64,000 nt of DNA from Novosphingobium sp. SG919 (GCF_012932495.1 NZ_JABCNG010000006.1:248001-312000), one strand, 5' to 3'. Positions 53,391 through 61,984 are shown, counted from the stretch's first letter. Numbers and translations are program-made. Notes: generated by a model from the letters alone, not told the origin.

Positions 53391-53913
53391 GGGCATGCTC
53401 CTGCGCGGCGGCAAGATCCGCCGGGGTGTTGATATTGTGAGGAATGCTATCGAGCGCAACGGCGCGCGCGCCGAGCGTTTCGGCAAAGGCGCGCAAGCTG
53501 TGCTTGCCGTTGCCGGCGAGCAAGGCATCGAGCACGGGCGCGGCGCTGGCCGGCCACAAGCCGATCACGGGTTGGCTGGCGCAATAGGCCGGCGCGGGGG
53601 AAAGCTGGGTGGCGAGATCATCATCATAGCCGAAGCTGTCGACGGCCGTGGTCAGCACGGCGTCGAACCCGTTTTGCGCAGCGTATTGGAGCGCGGCGGC
53701 TATCCCGCCCAGCGGTCCCATGCCGGCGCGGGGCCGATCGGACAGGCACGGCACGGGGGCTTCGCTGCGGCCGACCACGACCACGGCCTGGCATTGGGAT
53801 GCAAGCGTTGCGACCGCGCGGGCCAGCAGGGTTTGTCCCGCCAGTTCGGCCAGGGCCTTGTCGCTGCCGAAGCGGGTGGATTGGCCACCGGCGAGGACGG
53901 CGCCCAGGATCAT
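53380..53913 (-). CDS. mobA: molybdenum cofactor guanylyltransferase
   Basis: 177 residues. Nucleotidyltransferase start GAVLAGGQSTRFGSDKALAELAG, then DRPRAGMGPLGGIAAAL and TTAVDSFGYDDD. It links GMP to molybdopterin to give the bis-MGD form needed by FdsA. The family normally has TRMGG-DK at the P-loop and TDTPFLP later; here the second motif is TAVDSFGY. It sits inside the formate dehydrogenase operon between fdsB and fdsA, so cofactor and enzyme are made together. Confidence 0.92.
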   Translation of the reverse strand: MILGAVLAGGQSTRFGSDKALAELAGQTLLARAVATLASQCQAVVVVGRSEAPVPCLSDRPRAGMGPLGGIAAALQYAAQNGFDAVLTTAVDSFGYDDDLATQLSPAPAYCASQPVIGLWPASAAPVLDALLAGNGKHSLRAFAETLGARAVALDSIPHNINTPADLAAAQEHAHGL

Positions 53914-53932
53914 GGCTGCACCCTTGTGCTAG

Positions 53933-54013
53933 AGCCCTTCGACAGGCTCAAGGCGAACGGACGTGGGGAGTGCAAACCCTTGAAACCCGTTCGGGCTGAG
54001 CTTGTCGAAGCCC
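53933..54013. repeat. REP-like palindrome (CTTCGACA type)
   Basis: Inverted arms GCCCTTCGACAGGCTCAAGG (from 53934) and GCTGAGCTTGTCGAAGCCC (53995-54013), extended by GCGAACGG and CCGTTCGGG on the inner side. Repeats with this CCTTCGACA-AGCTCAG-GCGAACGG sequence are widespread between genes in sphingomonads and other proteobacteria. It is placed between fdsB and mobA inside the operon. Confidence 0.8.
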
Positions 54014-54031
54014 ATTGGCTCAAGAACGCAC

Positions 54032-55588
54032 TCACTCCGCCGCCTCCGCCGCATCGGGCACGGCACCGAAATCCTCGGGAAAGCGGCGCAGGGCAGAGAG
54101 GACGGGATAAGGCGTGAAGCCGCCCAGCGCGCAGAGCGAGCCGAACTTCATTGTCTCGCACAAGTCTTCGAGCAGGGCGATCTCGTCAGACAGCGTGCGC
54201 GCACCCTTTCGCGCGTTGTGGATCTGCGGCAGCGCCTCCACCGCGTCCGCCGCGCGGCCCTGGCGGGCACGGATGCGGTCGATCACTTCTACCCCGCGCG
54301 TGGAGCCAAGGCGGCAGGGTGTACATTTGCCGCAGGATTCGGCGGCGCAGAACTGCATGGCAAAGCGGGCCTGCGCGCTCATGTCCACGCTGTCGTCGAA
54401 CACGGTAAGGCCAGCGTGGCCGATCAGGCCATCGGCGGCGGCAAAGCTTTCATAGTCGAACGGCAGATGGAAATCGGCGGGCGGGTGGTAGGCGCCCAAT
54501 GGCCCGCCCACCTGCACCGCGCGCACCCGGCGGCCCGATGCGGTGCCGCCGCCGACAACCTCGACCAGTTCGCCCAGGGTGATGCCGAAGCCTACTTCGT
54601 AAAGCCCGCCATACTTCACGTTGCCCGCGATCTGGATCGGCATGGTGCCCTTGGACCGGCCGAAGCCGACATCGGCATAGGCGGCGCCGCCGTTTGCCAC
54701 GATCCACGGTACGGCGGCGAGCGTCAGCACATTGTTGACCACGGTGGGCTTGCCGAACAGGCCTTCCAATGCCGGCAGCGGCGGCTTGGCGCGCACTTCG
54801 CCACGCTTGCCTTCCAGACTGTTGAGCAGCGAGGTTTCCTCGCCACAGACATAGGCGCCGGCACCCACGCGCACCTCGACTTCGAATGGGGCGATATAGG
54901 GCCGCGCGGCTTGCGCGGCGGCCTGCATCTTGGCGATGGCATGGGGATATTCGCTGCGGATATAGACATAGCCCTTGGCCGCGCCCACGGCATGGGCAGC
55001 AATCGCCATGCCTTCGATCAGCATGAAGGGATCGCCTTCCATCACCATGCGGTCGGCAAAGGTGCCGCTGTCGCCCTCGTCGGCGTTGCAGACGATATAC
55101 TTGGGCGCGGCAGCAGCCTTGGCCACTGTGGTCCACTTGATCGCGGCGGGAAAACCCGCGCCACCCCGGCCGCGCAGCCCCGATGTCATGACTTCGGCGA
55201 TGGTCGCTTCGGGCCCGATCTGGCGCGCCTTGGCCAGGCCGCTCCAGCCGCCGTGGGCCTCGTAATCCTCAAGGCTCAGGGGCCGGGTCTTGCCGGCGCG
55301 GGCAAAGGTGAAGCGCTGCTGGCTGGCGATGAACGGATGATCGGCAATCGGGCCGATGCCCTTGTCACTGCTGCCGGCCAGCACGGCCGCCGCGTCGGCG
55401 GGTTCCAGCGGGCCGAAGCCCTGCCCGTCGATCTCGGCCAGCGGTTCGAGCCAGTGCATGCCCCAGCTGGACACGCGTTCCACCGTGCACCCCGCCGCTT
55501 CGAAAGCGGCGGCCACGGCATCGGCACCGCAGGCCAGGGCCAGCGCGTCGTCAGAAATGCGCACGACCGTCATGCCCACATTCGTCAT
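54032..55588 (-). CDS. fdsB: NAD-dependent formate dehydrogenase beta subunit
   Basis: 518 residues, related to NuoF with an N-terminal thioredoxin-like part. FMN site GLRGRGGAGFPAAIKW (about residue 136), NAD site CNADEGDSGTFADR (about 167), [4Fe-4S] ligands ESCGKCTPCRLGSTRG and a later Cys in GSLCALGG. It takes electrons from FdsA and reduces NAD+. Start ATG overlaps the fdsG stop by four bases. Confidence 0.96.
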   Translation of the reverse strand: MTNVGMTVVRISDDALALACGADAVAAAFEAAGCTVERVSSWGMHWLEPLAEIDGQGFGPLEPADAAAVLAGSSDKGIGPIADHPFIASQQRFTFARAGKTRPLSLEDYEAHGGWSGLAKARQIGPEATIAEVMTSGLRGRGGAGFPAAIKWTTVAKAAAAPKYIVCNADEGDSGTFADRMVMEGDPFMLIEGMAIAAHAVGAAKGYVYIRSEYPHAIAKMQAAAQAARPYIAPFEVEVRVGAGAYVCGEETSLLNSLEGKRGEVRAKPPLPALEGLFGKPTVVNNVLTLAAVPWIVANGGAAYADVGFGRSKGTMPIQIAGNVKYGGLYEVGFGITLGELVEVVGGGTASGRRVRAVQVGGPLGAYHPPADFHLPFDYESFAAADGLIGHAGLTVFDDSVDMSAQARFAMQFCAAESCGKCTPCRLGSTRGVEVIDRIRARQGRAADAVEALPQIHNARKGARTLSDEIALLEDLCETMKFGSLCALGGFTPYPVLSALRRFPEDFGAVPDAAEAAE

Positions 55589-56007
55589 ACCAGGCCTCCC
55601 ACCAGGGCGCCCAGCTTTTCAGGCGTCAACCGCGCGTGGAGCGTATCGCCCACCATGACGTTCGGCCCCACGCTGCACAGCCCCAGGCAATAGACCGTTT
55701 CCACCTTCACCGGACCATCGGCCGGCAGCCGTGCGGCCAGCGCTTCCACGCCGCGTGCCTGGCAGCTTTCGGCGCGGCACAGCTTGACCACCGGGCGCGG
55801 TTCGGGCCGGGTGCGGAAATCGTGGTAGAAGCTGACGACACCATGCACTTCGGCGCGGCTGAGGTTGAGCGCATGGGCAATCGCCCGCTCTGTATCCTCG
55901 CTCACATGGCCAAAGACGGCCTGCACATCGTGCAGGATCGGCAGCAGGGCGCCTTCGCGCCCGGCGTGGGCGGCAAGGATCCGGTCCAGTTCGGCAGGTT
56001 CGGTCAT
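55585..56007 (-). CDS. fdsG: NAD-dependent formate dehydrogenase gamma subunit
   Basis: 140 residues, NuoE-like thioredoxin fold. [2Fe-2S] ligands: Cys in KLCRAESCQARG and in VYCLGLCSVGPNVMV. The helical N-terminus (PILHDVQAVFGHVSEDTERAIAHALNLSRAEVHGVVSFYHDF) is typical. First structural gene of the operon, about 70 bases after the LysR-type regulator and preceded by the palindrome at 56062. Confidence 0.95.
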   Translation of the reverse strand: MTEPAELDRILAAHAGREGALLPILHDVQAVFGHVSEDTERAIAHALNLSRAEVHGVVSFYHDFRTRPEPRPVVKLCRAESCQARGVEALAARLPADGPVKVETVYCLGLCSVGPNVMVGDTLHARLTPEKLGALVGGLV

Positions 56008-56061
56008 GGCCCGAAATGTCGCGCAGGAGGCCGGCAGCGTCAAATCGAATTGCGCGAAGTG

Positions 56062-56080
56062 TGATAGAGAATGTCTATCA
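56062..56080. promoter_or_regulatory. candidate LysR-type operator upstream of fdsG
   Basis: TGATAGAGAATGTCTATCA is a 19-bp palindrome with 7-bp arms and contains the T-N11-A pattern of LysR-type binding sites. It lies 55 bases before fdsG and its right end overlaps the stop codon of the regulator gene. A matching site lies upstream of the regulator at 57000. Confidence 0.65.
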
Positions 56081-56974
56081 AACCGACAGCGCCCGTGCCA
56101 CGTCGAGCGCGGCGAGAGCCAGCGGTCCCATCGGCTGGCGATCGAGCACCACCAAACCCAGGCGGCGTGCCGTTTCGGCGCCAGCCATGGGGCAGAGCGT
56201 GGCCCAGTCCAGCCCGGTCAGCAACGCGGCATAGCCATCGGGAATGATCGTGGCAAAACGCCCGGACTGTACAAGCGAGAGCAGCGCGACATAGCTGTCT
56301 GCCACCGCGCGCGGGGTCACGCTCAAGCCGCGCGCAGCAAACTGCGCGTCCAGGATACGGCGATATTGCATGCCCTGGTGCAAGAGGCACAGCGGCTGCG
56401 CCGCAGCCTGCGCCCAATCCATGCTCGCCGGTGTCCCTTCACCTATCTCCTCCGCCGCATCCCGCCGCGTAACGAACAGATAGCGTTCCTCTGCCAGCGG
56501 CACCGCCACGACATGGGCGGGCGGTTCGTGATCCAGGTATGTCAGCCCGGCATCGCACGAAAGCGCTTGAAGATCCTGCTCGATTGCGCGGCTGGTGGCC
56601 TGGTGCACGGCCAGTTGCAGCCCCGGATGACGGCGCAGCAGCGCATCGCCAAAGCGGCCCACCAGCGGCAGCGCGGCGGGAATTGCGGCAAGGCGAAACG
56701 GCCCGGCCAGCGGCGCCGCGGTGGCGGCCACGGCCTGCGCCATGCTGCCCATCGCGCCCAGGATCTGTTCGGCCCAGGGCAGCATCGCCTGGCCCTGCGC
56801 CGTCAGGCCGATGAAGCGGCGATCGCGCTCCACCAGCCGCTTACCCACTTCCTGTTCCAGCGCCGCCAGGCCAGCCGAAAGCGTGGGTTGCGACACCCCG
56901 CATTCCGCCGCCGCGCGGGCGAAATGGCCATGGCGGGCCAGCATCACGAAATAGCGCAAGTGGCGCAGTTGCAT
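56078..56974 (-). CDS. LysR-family transcriptional regulator
   Basis: 298 residues. N-terminal winged helix MQLRHLRYFVMLARHGHFARAAAECGVSQPTLSAGLAALE, then a linker helix and a two-lobed effector domain. It precedes the formate dehydrogenase genes in the same direction, the position of fdsR in other species, and probably controls them with formate or a related signal. ATG at 56974. Its stop lies within a 19-bp palindrome that is probably one of its own sites. Confidence 0.88.
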   Translation of the reverse strand: MQLRHLRYFVMLARHGHFARAAAECGVSQPTLSAGLAALEQEVGKRLVERDRRFIGLTAQGQAMLPWAEQILGAMGSMAQAVAATAAPLAGPFRLAAIPAALPLVGRFGDALLRRHPGLQLAVHQATSRAIEQDLQALSCDAGLTYLDHEPPAHVVAVPLAEERYLFVTRRDAAEEIGEGTPASMDWAQAAAQPLCLLHQGMQYRRILDAQFAARGLSVTPRAVADSYVALLSLVQSGRFATIIPDGYAALLTGLDWATLCPMAGAETARRLGLVVLDRQPMGPLALAALDVARALSV

Positions 56975-56999
56975 CGACCCGCCCAACCCCCTCGAAAAT

Positions 57000-57018
57000 T
57001 GAGAGGACGTTTCTATCA
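57000..57018. promoter_or_regulatory. candidate LysR-type operator upstream of the regulator gene
   Basis: TGAGAGGACGTTTCTATCA has the same 19-bp length and the same TCTATCA arm as the palindrome at 56062, with two changed bases in the other arm. It lies 26 bases upstream of the regulator's ATG, a place suited to autoregulation. Confidence 0.5.
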
Positions 57019-57210
57019 CAAATGGCACCGCAATGCATGGCCCGTGCCGTCACGAACGGCCAAGGCGGCGGGACTATCGCTTCATTTCCGTGGGAACAGC
57101 AGGCCTGAAGCGGCCGAGGTGGGACTACTAAGGGCCAACCCCGATGGGCGGCGGCACGGATCGCGCTGGCGGGGGCAATTGGGGCATGCGCAAGCGGCAA
57201 GGGATTTTCG

Positions 57211-58236
57211 ATGAAGCCAACGGGCCAGATCGCAGCACACCAGATCACGGCGCAGGCAGCGCCGGGCATGATGCCGGCCATGGAACTGCTGGCGCGGGGG
57301 CGGCACGTGATCCAGGCAGAAGCCGACGCGCTCGATCGCCTGGCGCTGACGCTCGACGCGCGCTTTGCCGATGCGGTGAACCTGTTGCTGGCAACGCAAT
57401 CGCGAGTGGTGGTCAGCGGCATGGGCAAATCAGGCCATGTCGGGCGCAAGCTGGCCGCGACCCTGGCCGCCACCGGCACGCCCGCGTTCTTCGTCCATCC
57501 GGCCGAAGCCGCCCATGGCGACCTGGGCATGATGACCGCGCACGACGCGCTGCTGGTGCTGTCCAATTCGGGCAACACGCCCGATCTGCGGCAGATCCTG
57601 GCCCATGCCGCACAGTTGGGCTGCCCGGTGATCGGCATTTGCGGCCAGCCGGATTCGGTCCTGATGCGCGCGGCCACGGTTGGCCTGGTCCTGCCCCCGG
57701 CGCGCGAGGCGTGCCCGGCCAACATCGCGCCGACCACATCCTCCACGCTGATGCTCGCCCTGGGTGATGCGCTGGCGATTGCCACCATGGCCGCGCGCGG
57801 CGTGACCCATGCCCAGTTGCGCCAGTTGCACCCCGGCGGCTCGATCGGGCTGGGCCTGGTGACCGTGGGCGAGATCATGCACCGGGGCGAAGCGCTGCCG
57901 CTGGTGCCACGGGCCATGCCGATGCGCGAGGTGCTGCTGGAAATGACCGAAAAGAGCCTGGGCATTGCCGGCGTGGTCGATCGCACCGGGCGCTTGCTGG
58001 GCGCGATCACCGACGGCGACCTGCGCCGCCATGTCCATGGCCTGCTCACTGCCCGCGCCGAAGACGTGATGACACCCGCGCCGCGCACCGTGCGCACATC
58101 GGCCCGCGCGGGTGAAGCGCTGGCCCTGATGTCGCAAGCCCAGGTTTCAGCGCTGTTCGTGGTGGAAGACCATGGATCGGACCTGCCGGTGGGCGTGCTG
58201 CATCTCCACGATCTGGGCCGGCTGGGGCTGAACTGA
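57211..58236 (+). CDS. kpsF: KpsF/GutQ-family arabinose-5-phosphate isomerase
   Basis: 341 residues. SIS domain (about 45-185) with VVVSGMGKSGHVGRKLAATLAATGTPAFFVHPAEAAHGDLGM and SNSGNTPDL, followed by two CBS domains (about 210-270 and 280-338). It converts ribulose-5-phosphate to arabinose-5-phosphate, the precursor of Kdo. Position at the head of a capsule export operon matches KpsF rather than the LPS housekeeping KdsD. Confidence 0.92.
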   Translation: MKPTGQIAAHQITAQAAPGMMPAMELLARGRHVIQAEADALDRLALTLDARFADAVNLLLATQSRVVVSGMGKSGHVGRKLAATLAATGTPAFFVHPAEAAHGDLGMMTAHDALLVLSNSGNTPDLRQILAHAAQLGCPVIGICGQPDSVLMRAATVGLVLPPAREACPANIAPTTSSTLMLALGDALAIATMAARGVTHAQLRQLHPGGSIGLGLVTVGEIMHRGEALPLVPRAMPMREVLLEMTEKSLGIAGVVDRTGRLLGAITDGDLRRHVHGLLTARAEDVMTPAPRTVRTSARAGEALALMSQAQVSALFVVEDHGSDLPVGVLHLHDLGRLGLN

Positions 58237-58309
58237 TGGACCGACGCTGCACCACCCGGACCGGTTTTGCCGCCTGCCCCAATCCTACCCCGATGACGAA
58301 AGAACACGC

Positions 58310-59206
58310 GTGAACCTGCTGGGCCACTCCATCGACGTCGACGATACCGGCCGTCCGTTCCTGATCGCCGGGCCTGGCACAATCGCAAGCGAGGCGCGGT
58401 GCGTGGACGCGGCGCAGGCCTTGCGCCAGCTGGCCGATCGCACCGGCACGCTGGTGATCTTCCAGGCCGACCTGGGCCCAACTCACCTTGGCGCGCATTC
58501 GGGCCATCACGGGCTGGGGCAGGATGAAGCACTGCGCGTGCTGGAAAAGGTGCGCAGCGAAACCGGGCTGCCGGTGCTGGCCCGCGTGCACGATGCCGCG
58601 CAAGTGGCCGCCGCAGCCCAAGTGGCAGACATGCTGCAAACGCCTGGCGTCCTCGCCGGCCAGGCAGACCTGATCATGGCGGCCGCCGCCTCGGGCCGGC
58701 CGGTGAACCTGGAAAAGGGACCGTCCATGTCTCTAGCCGGCGTGGCCCGCATGGTGGGCATGGCACGCACCGCTGCCCAGGCCGCGGGCCATCGCCAAGA
58801 TGCCTTCACGGTGTGCGAAGGTGGCACGCTGTTTGGCCCCGACAATCTCGTGGTGGACATGCGCAACCTGATCCAGTTGCGTGAGATCGGTTGCCCGGTG
58901 GTGTTCGATGCCACGCATGCCCTGCACGATCCGGTCAGCCAGGGCGGGTCATCGGGCGCGCAGCGCGAATTCGTGGCGCCGCTGGCACGCGCGGCGGTGG
59001 CGGTGGGCGTCGCCGGGCTGATGTTGGAAATCGACGCACAACCCGATCACGCGCCATCACGCGGGCGCCATGGGGTGTCGCTTGCGCAGGTGCCCGATCT
59101 TGCCGAAGCCTTGCTGCGCCTGGCCGATTGCGCTGCATTGGCCGCTGCACCGGCACCAGCGCCGTTGTTTGCCTGGCACCGGCGCAGGCCGGTAGCAGTG
59201 GCCTGA
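58310..59206 (+). CDS. diverged KdsA-like protein of the capsule operon
   Basis: 298 residues, GTG start with GAAAGAA upstream. The fold of 3-deoxy-octulosonate-8-phosphate synthase is clear: LIAGPGTIASE, LARVHD, LQTPGVLAGQADLIMAAAASGRPVN, LVVDMRNL, PVVFDATHALHD, SGAQREFV and LARAAVAVGVAGLMLE. But the substrate block FKASFDKANRSS is replaced by FQADLGPTHLGAHS (51-64), KKGQF-type by EKGPS (135-139), and CERG by CEGG (169-172). His 203 and Glu 240 are kept. It may be inactive, regulatory or act on another sugar; annotation as a working Kdo synthase would be unsafe. Confidence 0.8.
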   Translation: MNLLGHSIDVDDTGRPFLIAGPGTIASEARCVDAAQALRQLADRTGTLVIFQADLGPTHLGAHSGHHGLGQDEALRVLEKVRSETGLPVLARVHDAAQVAAAAQVADMLQTPGVLAGQADLIMAAAASGRPVNLEKGPSMSLAGVARMVGMARTAAQAAGHRQDAFTVCEGGTLFGPDNLVVDMRNLIQLREIGCPVVFDATHALHDPVSQGGSSGAQREFVAPLARAAVAVGVAGLMLEIDAQPDHAPSRGRHGVSLAQVPDLAEALLRLADCAALAAAPAPAPLFAWHRRRPVAVA

Positions 59207-59211
59207 GCGCC

Positions 59212-60003
59212 ATGGCCGGTTCCCCTCCCCGTTCCTCGTTAGCGGTCACCTGGTCGGTCTGGCGCGCGTTGATCCTGCGCGAGGCGCTGACCCGGCTGTT
59301 CGCCACCCGCATTTCCTGGGCTTGGGTCTTGTTCGAGCCGGTGTTCCATGTTGCCTACCTGCTCGTGCTCTATTCCGCCGTGCAAGTGCGCAGCGTCGGC
59401 AACCTCGACACGCCGGTGTGGATCATGGTTGGGATCCAGGCCTTCTTCCTGTTTCGCAAGACGGCCGACCACGTTGCCGGCGCGCCGGCCGACAATTCCG
59501 CCCTGTTTGCCTATCGCCAGGTCAAGCCGGTGGACACGCTGGTTGCGCGCGGGCTGCTCGAAGGGGCGAGCTGGCTGGTGATCACGCTGTTGCTGATCGC
59601 GTTCCTGGCGATGTGGGGCCACCCGTTCGTGCCGCAATTCCCCTTGGCCATGGCCGGCGCCAGCGCGGCAATGTGGCTGCTGGGCGTGGGGTTCGGCATG
59701 GTGGTTTCGGCCTGCACCACGATGATGCGCGAAACGCGCCAGGTGCTGCAGATCGTGCTGCGCCCGCTCTACATGATTTCGGGCGTGATGTTTCCCATCG
59801 GCTCGCTGCCGGCCGATTGGCGCGCGCTGCTCATGCTCAATCCCCTCGCCCACGGGGTGGAACTGGTGCGCATGGGGCTTTCCGACAATTACCAGGCAGT
59901 GCCCGAAACCGATGCAGGCTATCTCTTCGCCTGGGTGCTGGGGCTCTTGCTGCTTGGCCTGGCGCTGCAACTGCGGCTGGCACACAAGGTGGGTGCGCGA
60001 TGA
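59212..60003 (+). CDS. kpsM: capsule polysaccharide ABC transporter permease
   Basis: 263 residues with six membrane helices of the ABC-2 type. KpsM-like start: LILREALTRLFATRISWAWVLFEPVFHVAYLLVLYSAV; later PLYMISGVMFPIGSLPADWRALLMLNPLAHGVELVRMGL is the typical C-terminal half. It forms the inner membrane channel for the finished polysaccharide. It starts 5 bases after the KdsA-like gene, and its stop overlaps kpsT. Confidence 0.93.
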   Translation: MAGSPPRSSLAVTWSVWRALILREALTRLFATRISWAWVLFEPVFHVAYLLVLYSAVQVRSVGNLDTPVWIMVGIQAFFLFRKTADHVAGAPADNSALFAYRQVKPVDTLVARGLLEGASWLVITLLLIAFLAMWGHPFVPQFPLAMAGASAAMWLLGVGFGMVVSACTTMMRETRQVLQIVLRPLYMISGVMFPIGSLPADWRALLMLNPLAHGVELVRMGLSDNYQAVPETDAGYLFAWVLGLLLLGLALQLRLAHKVGAR

Positions 60004-60665
60004 TCGTGGGGCGCGGCCTGAGCAAGCGCTACATGACAGCGCACGGTGCCGGGCCGTGGGTGCTTGATGACGTAAACTTCGTCATTCCGCCGCGGGTCAG
60101 CGTGGGCATCCTGGGGGCCAACGGAGCGGGCAAATCCACCCTGCTGCGCATCCTGGCAGGGGTGGACAAACCCACGCGCGGCGCGGTGGAGCGGCATTGC
60201 CGTGTATCCTGGCCGCTCGGCTTTGGCGGCGGGCTGCAAGGCACGCTCACCGGGCGGCAGAATGCCCGTTTCGTCTGCCGCATCCATGGGCACGAGGATG
60301 ACATCCCCGAACGCCTGGCGCGCATTGCCGAATTTGCCGCGCTGGGCGACCGCTTTGACGAGCCGATCCGCACCTATTCCACCGGCATGGCTGCGCGCCT
60401 GCGCTTTGCCATCTCGCTGGCGTTCGATTTCGACGTGTACATTTCCGATGAAGCCACATCGGCCGGTGACGCCAGCTTTCGCGCCCGCGCTGCCGAGGAA
60501 TTCCGCCGCCGCGCCAACCAGGCCAGCGTGATCATGGTCAGTCATGATCCCGGCACGCTCAAGCGGTTCTGCACCGCCGGGATGCTGTTGCACGAAGGCA
60601 AGCTGACCTGGTTCGACCGGCTGGGCGAGGCGATCACGGCCTACAAGGAAACCCTGCCCGCATGA
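60000..60665 (+). CDS. kpsT: capsule polysaccharide ABC transporter ATPase
   Basis: 221 residues. Walker A GANGAGKST (39-47), signature region TYSTGMAARLRFAISLAF, and Walker B VYISDEATSAGDASF with the Glu present. Like other KpsT proteins it lacks a carbohydrate-binding C-terminal extension. It powers export with KpsM. ATG overlaps the kpsM stop (ATGA) and its own stop overlaps kpsE, so the three are tightly coupled. Confidence 0.94.
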   Translation: MIVGRGLSKRYMTAHGAGPWVLDDVNFVIPPRVSVGILGANGAGKSTLLRILAGVDKPTRGAVERHCRVSWPLGFGGGLQGTLTGRQNARFVCRIHGHEDDIPERLARIAEFAALGDRFDEPIRTYSTGMAARLRFAISLAFDFDVYISDEATSAGDASFRARAAEEFRRRANQASVIMVSHDPGTLKRFCTAGMLLHEGKLTWFDRLGEAITAYKETLPA

Positions 60666-61984
60666 GCACCGAGCTTGCCTTTCCGCCGCCCCCGGCGAAA
60701 CCGGAAACCGATCCTGCCCCGCCGGTTGCCCGCACGCGGCCAGCGCCCGACAGCGAGCCCGACCAGGCATTCCAACCCGGCGTCCCCCCCCCATCGAGCG
60801 ATGAAGCCGCGCCGGCCGTGCCGCTGGCCGGCCCACGCCGGCCCGCAAGCGGCACGCTGGTGCCCCCTTCGCTACCCCGCCGGCGCTGGCGCGCGGCAAA
60901 GGTGCGCAACCTGGTGCTGGGCCTGGCGGGCGCGGCAAGCCTTGGCGCCACGGCCTATTGGTGCCTGATCGCGTCGGATCTCTATGTCTCGGAAACAGAC
61001 GTGGTGGTGCAACGGGCCGACATGGGCGCCATCGATCCCGGTGGCTTGGGCGGGCTGCTTTCCGGCCTTTCCGGCGCTGGCAATCGCAATGACCAGATGC
61101 TGCTGCGCAACCACCTGCTGTCGCAGGACATGCTCGCCCGGCTCGATGCCAGCCTGCATTTGCGTGCCCATTATGCCGATCGCCGGCACGATTGGCTGTC
61201 GCGTCTTTCGGCGCCCGACGTGCCGCTAGCCCGCTTTCGCGACTATATGAAAGCGCGGGTGAAAGTGGATTACGACGACAACCAGGGCGTGCTGCATGTG
61301 GAAGCCAGCGCCTATGCCCCCGGCGTGGCGCAGGCGATCGTGGCTGCCATGCTGCGCGAAGGCGCTGCGTTCATGAACGCCAACGACCATCGCCTCGCCC
61401 AGACGCAAGTGGATTTCCTGGCCGGCGAGGCGGCGCAGATGGGCCAGCGCAACGAGGCCGCGCGCAAGGCGGTGCTCGATTTCCAGAGCAAGGCCGGGAT
61501 GGTTTCGCCCGATGGCACGCTGGAGGCCGTGGCCGGCACGATCACACAGCTGGAATCGCGCAAGAGCGCGCTGCAGACCCAGCTCGGGACGCTGGAAGCC
61601 TATCTCGTGCCGGCCCATCCCGATGTGGTGGCCGTGCGCCAGCAGATTGCTGCGATCGACGCCGAACTCGCCCGCGAACGGGGCCGCGCCACATCGTCGG
61701 ATTCGCAGGCGCTCAACCGCCGCGCCGATGCCTTTCGCCAATTGCAGCAAGAGGCGCAGTTCAGCCAGTCGCTGTACCAGACCACCTTGGCCGCGCTGGA
61801 AAAGGGGCGGATCACCGCGATGCAGGCGATGAAGCAGATTTCCGTGGTCCAGGCGCCCACCCTGCCCGAATACCCCGCCCGCCCACGCCGGCTCTACAAT
61901 TCCCTTGCGTTCACCCTGGCCGCTTTCGTCGTGGCAGCGATCCTGCTGCTGCTGGTGTCGGTGGTGCGCGACCATGTCGACTGA
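60662..61984 (+). CDS. kpsE: capsule export inner-membrane protein KpsE-like
   Basis: 440 residues of the PCP-3 type. A proline-rich cytoplasmic N-terminus of ~75 residues is followed by a membrane helix (about 83-103), a long periplasmic part with coiled-coil helices (about 235-385, QVDFLAGEAAQMGQRNEAARKAVLDFQSKAG; VVAVRQQIAAIDAELARERG), the PTLPEYPARPRRL motif and a second helix (about 413-433). It bridges KpsMT and KpsD. Starts within the kpsT stop. Confidence 0.9.
   Translation: MSTELAFPPPPAKPETDPAPPVARTRPAPDSEPDQAFQPGVPPPSSDEAAPAVPLAGPRRPASGTLVPPSLPRRRWRAAKVRNLVLGLAGAASLGATAYWCLIASDLYVSETDVVVQRADMGAIDPGGLGGLLSGLSGAGNRNDQMLLRNHLLSQDMLARLDASLHLRAHYADRRHDWLSRLSAPDVPLARFRDYMKARVKVDYDDNQGVLHVEASAYAPGVAQAIVAAMLREGAAFMNANDHRLAQTQVDFLAGEAAQMGQRNEAARKAVLDFQSKAGMVSPDGTLEAVAGTITQLESRKSALQTQLGTLEAYLVPAHPDVVAVRQQIAAIDAELARERGRATSSDSQALNRRADAFRQLQQEAQFSQSLYQTTLAALEKGRITAMQAMKQISVVQAPTLPEYPARPRRLYNSLAFTLAAFVVAAILLLLVSVVRDHVD

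Noticed and set aside
51891..53432. 513-codon frame opposite fdsA
   Set aside because: Antisense composition; fdsA has every iron-sulfur and Mo motif in the other strand.
58310..59206. Possibility that the kdsA-like gene is a pseudogene
   Set aside because: The frame is intact, tightly packed in the operon and keeps many conserved blocks, so it is reported as a diverged protein instead.
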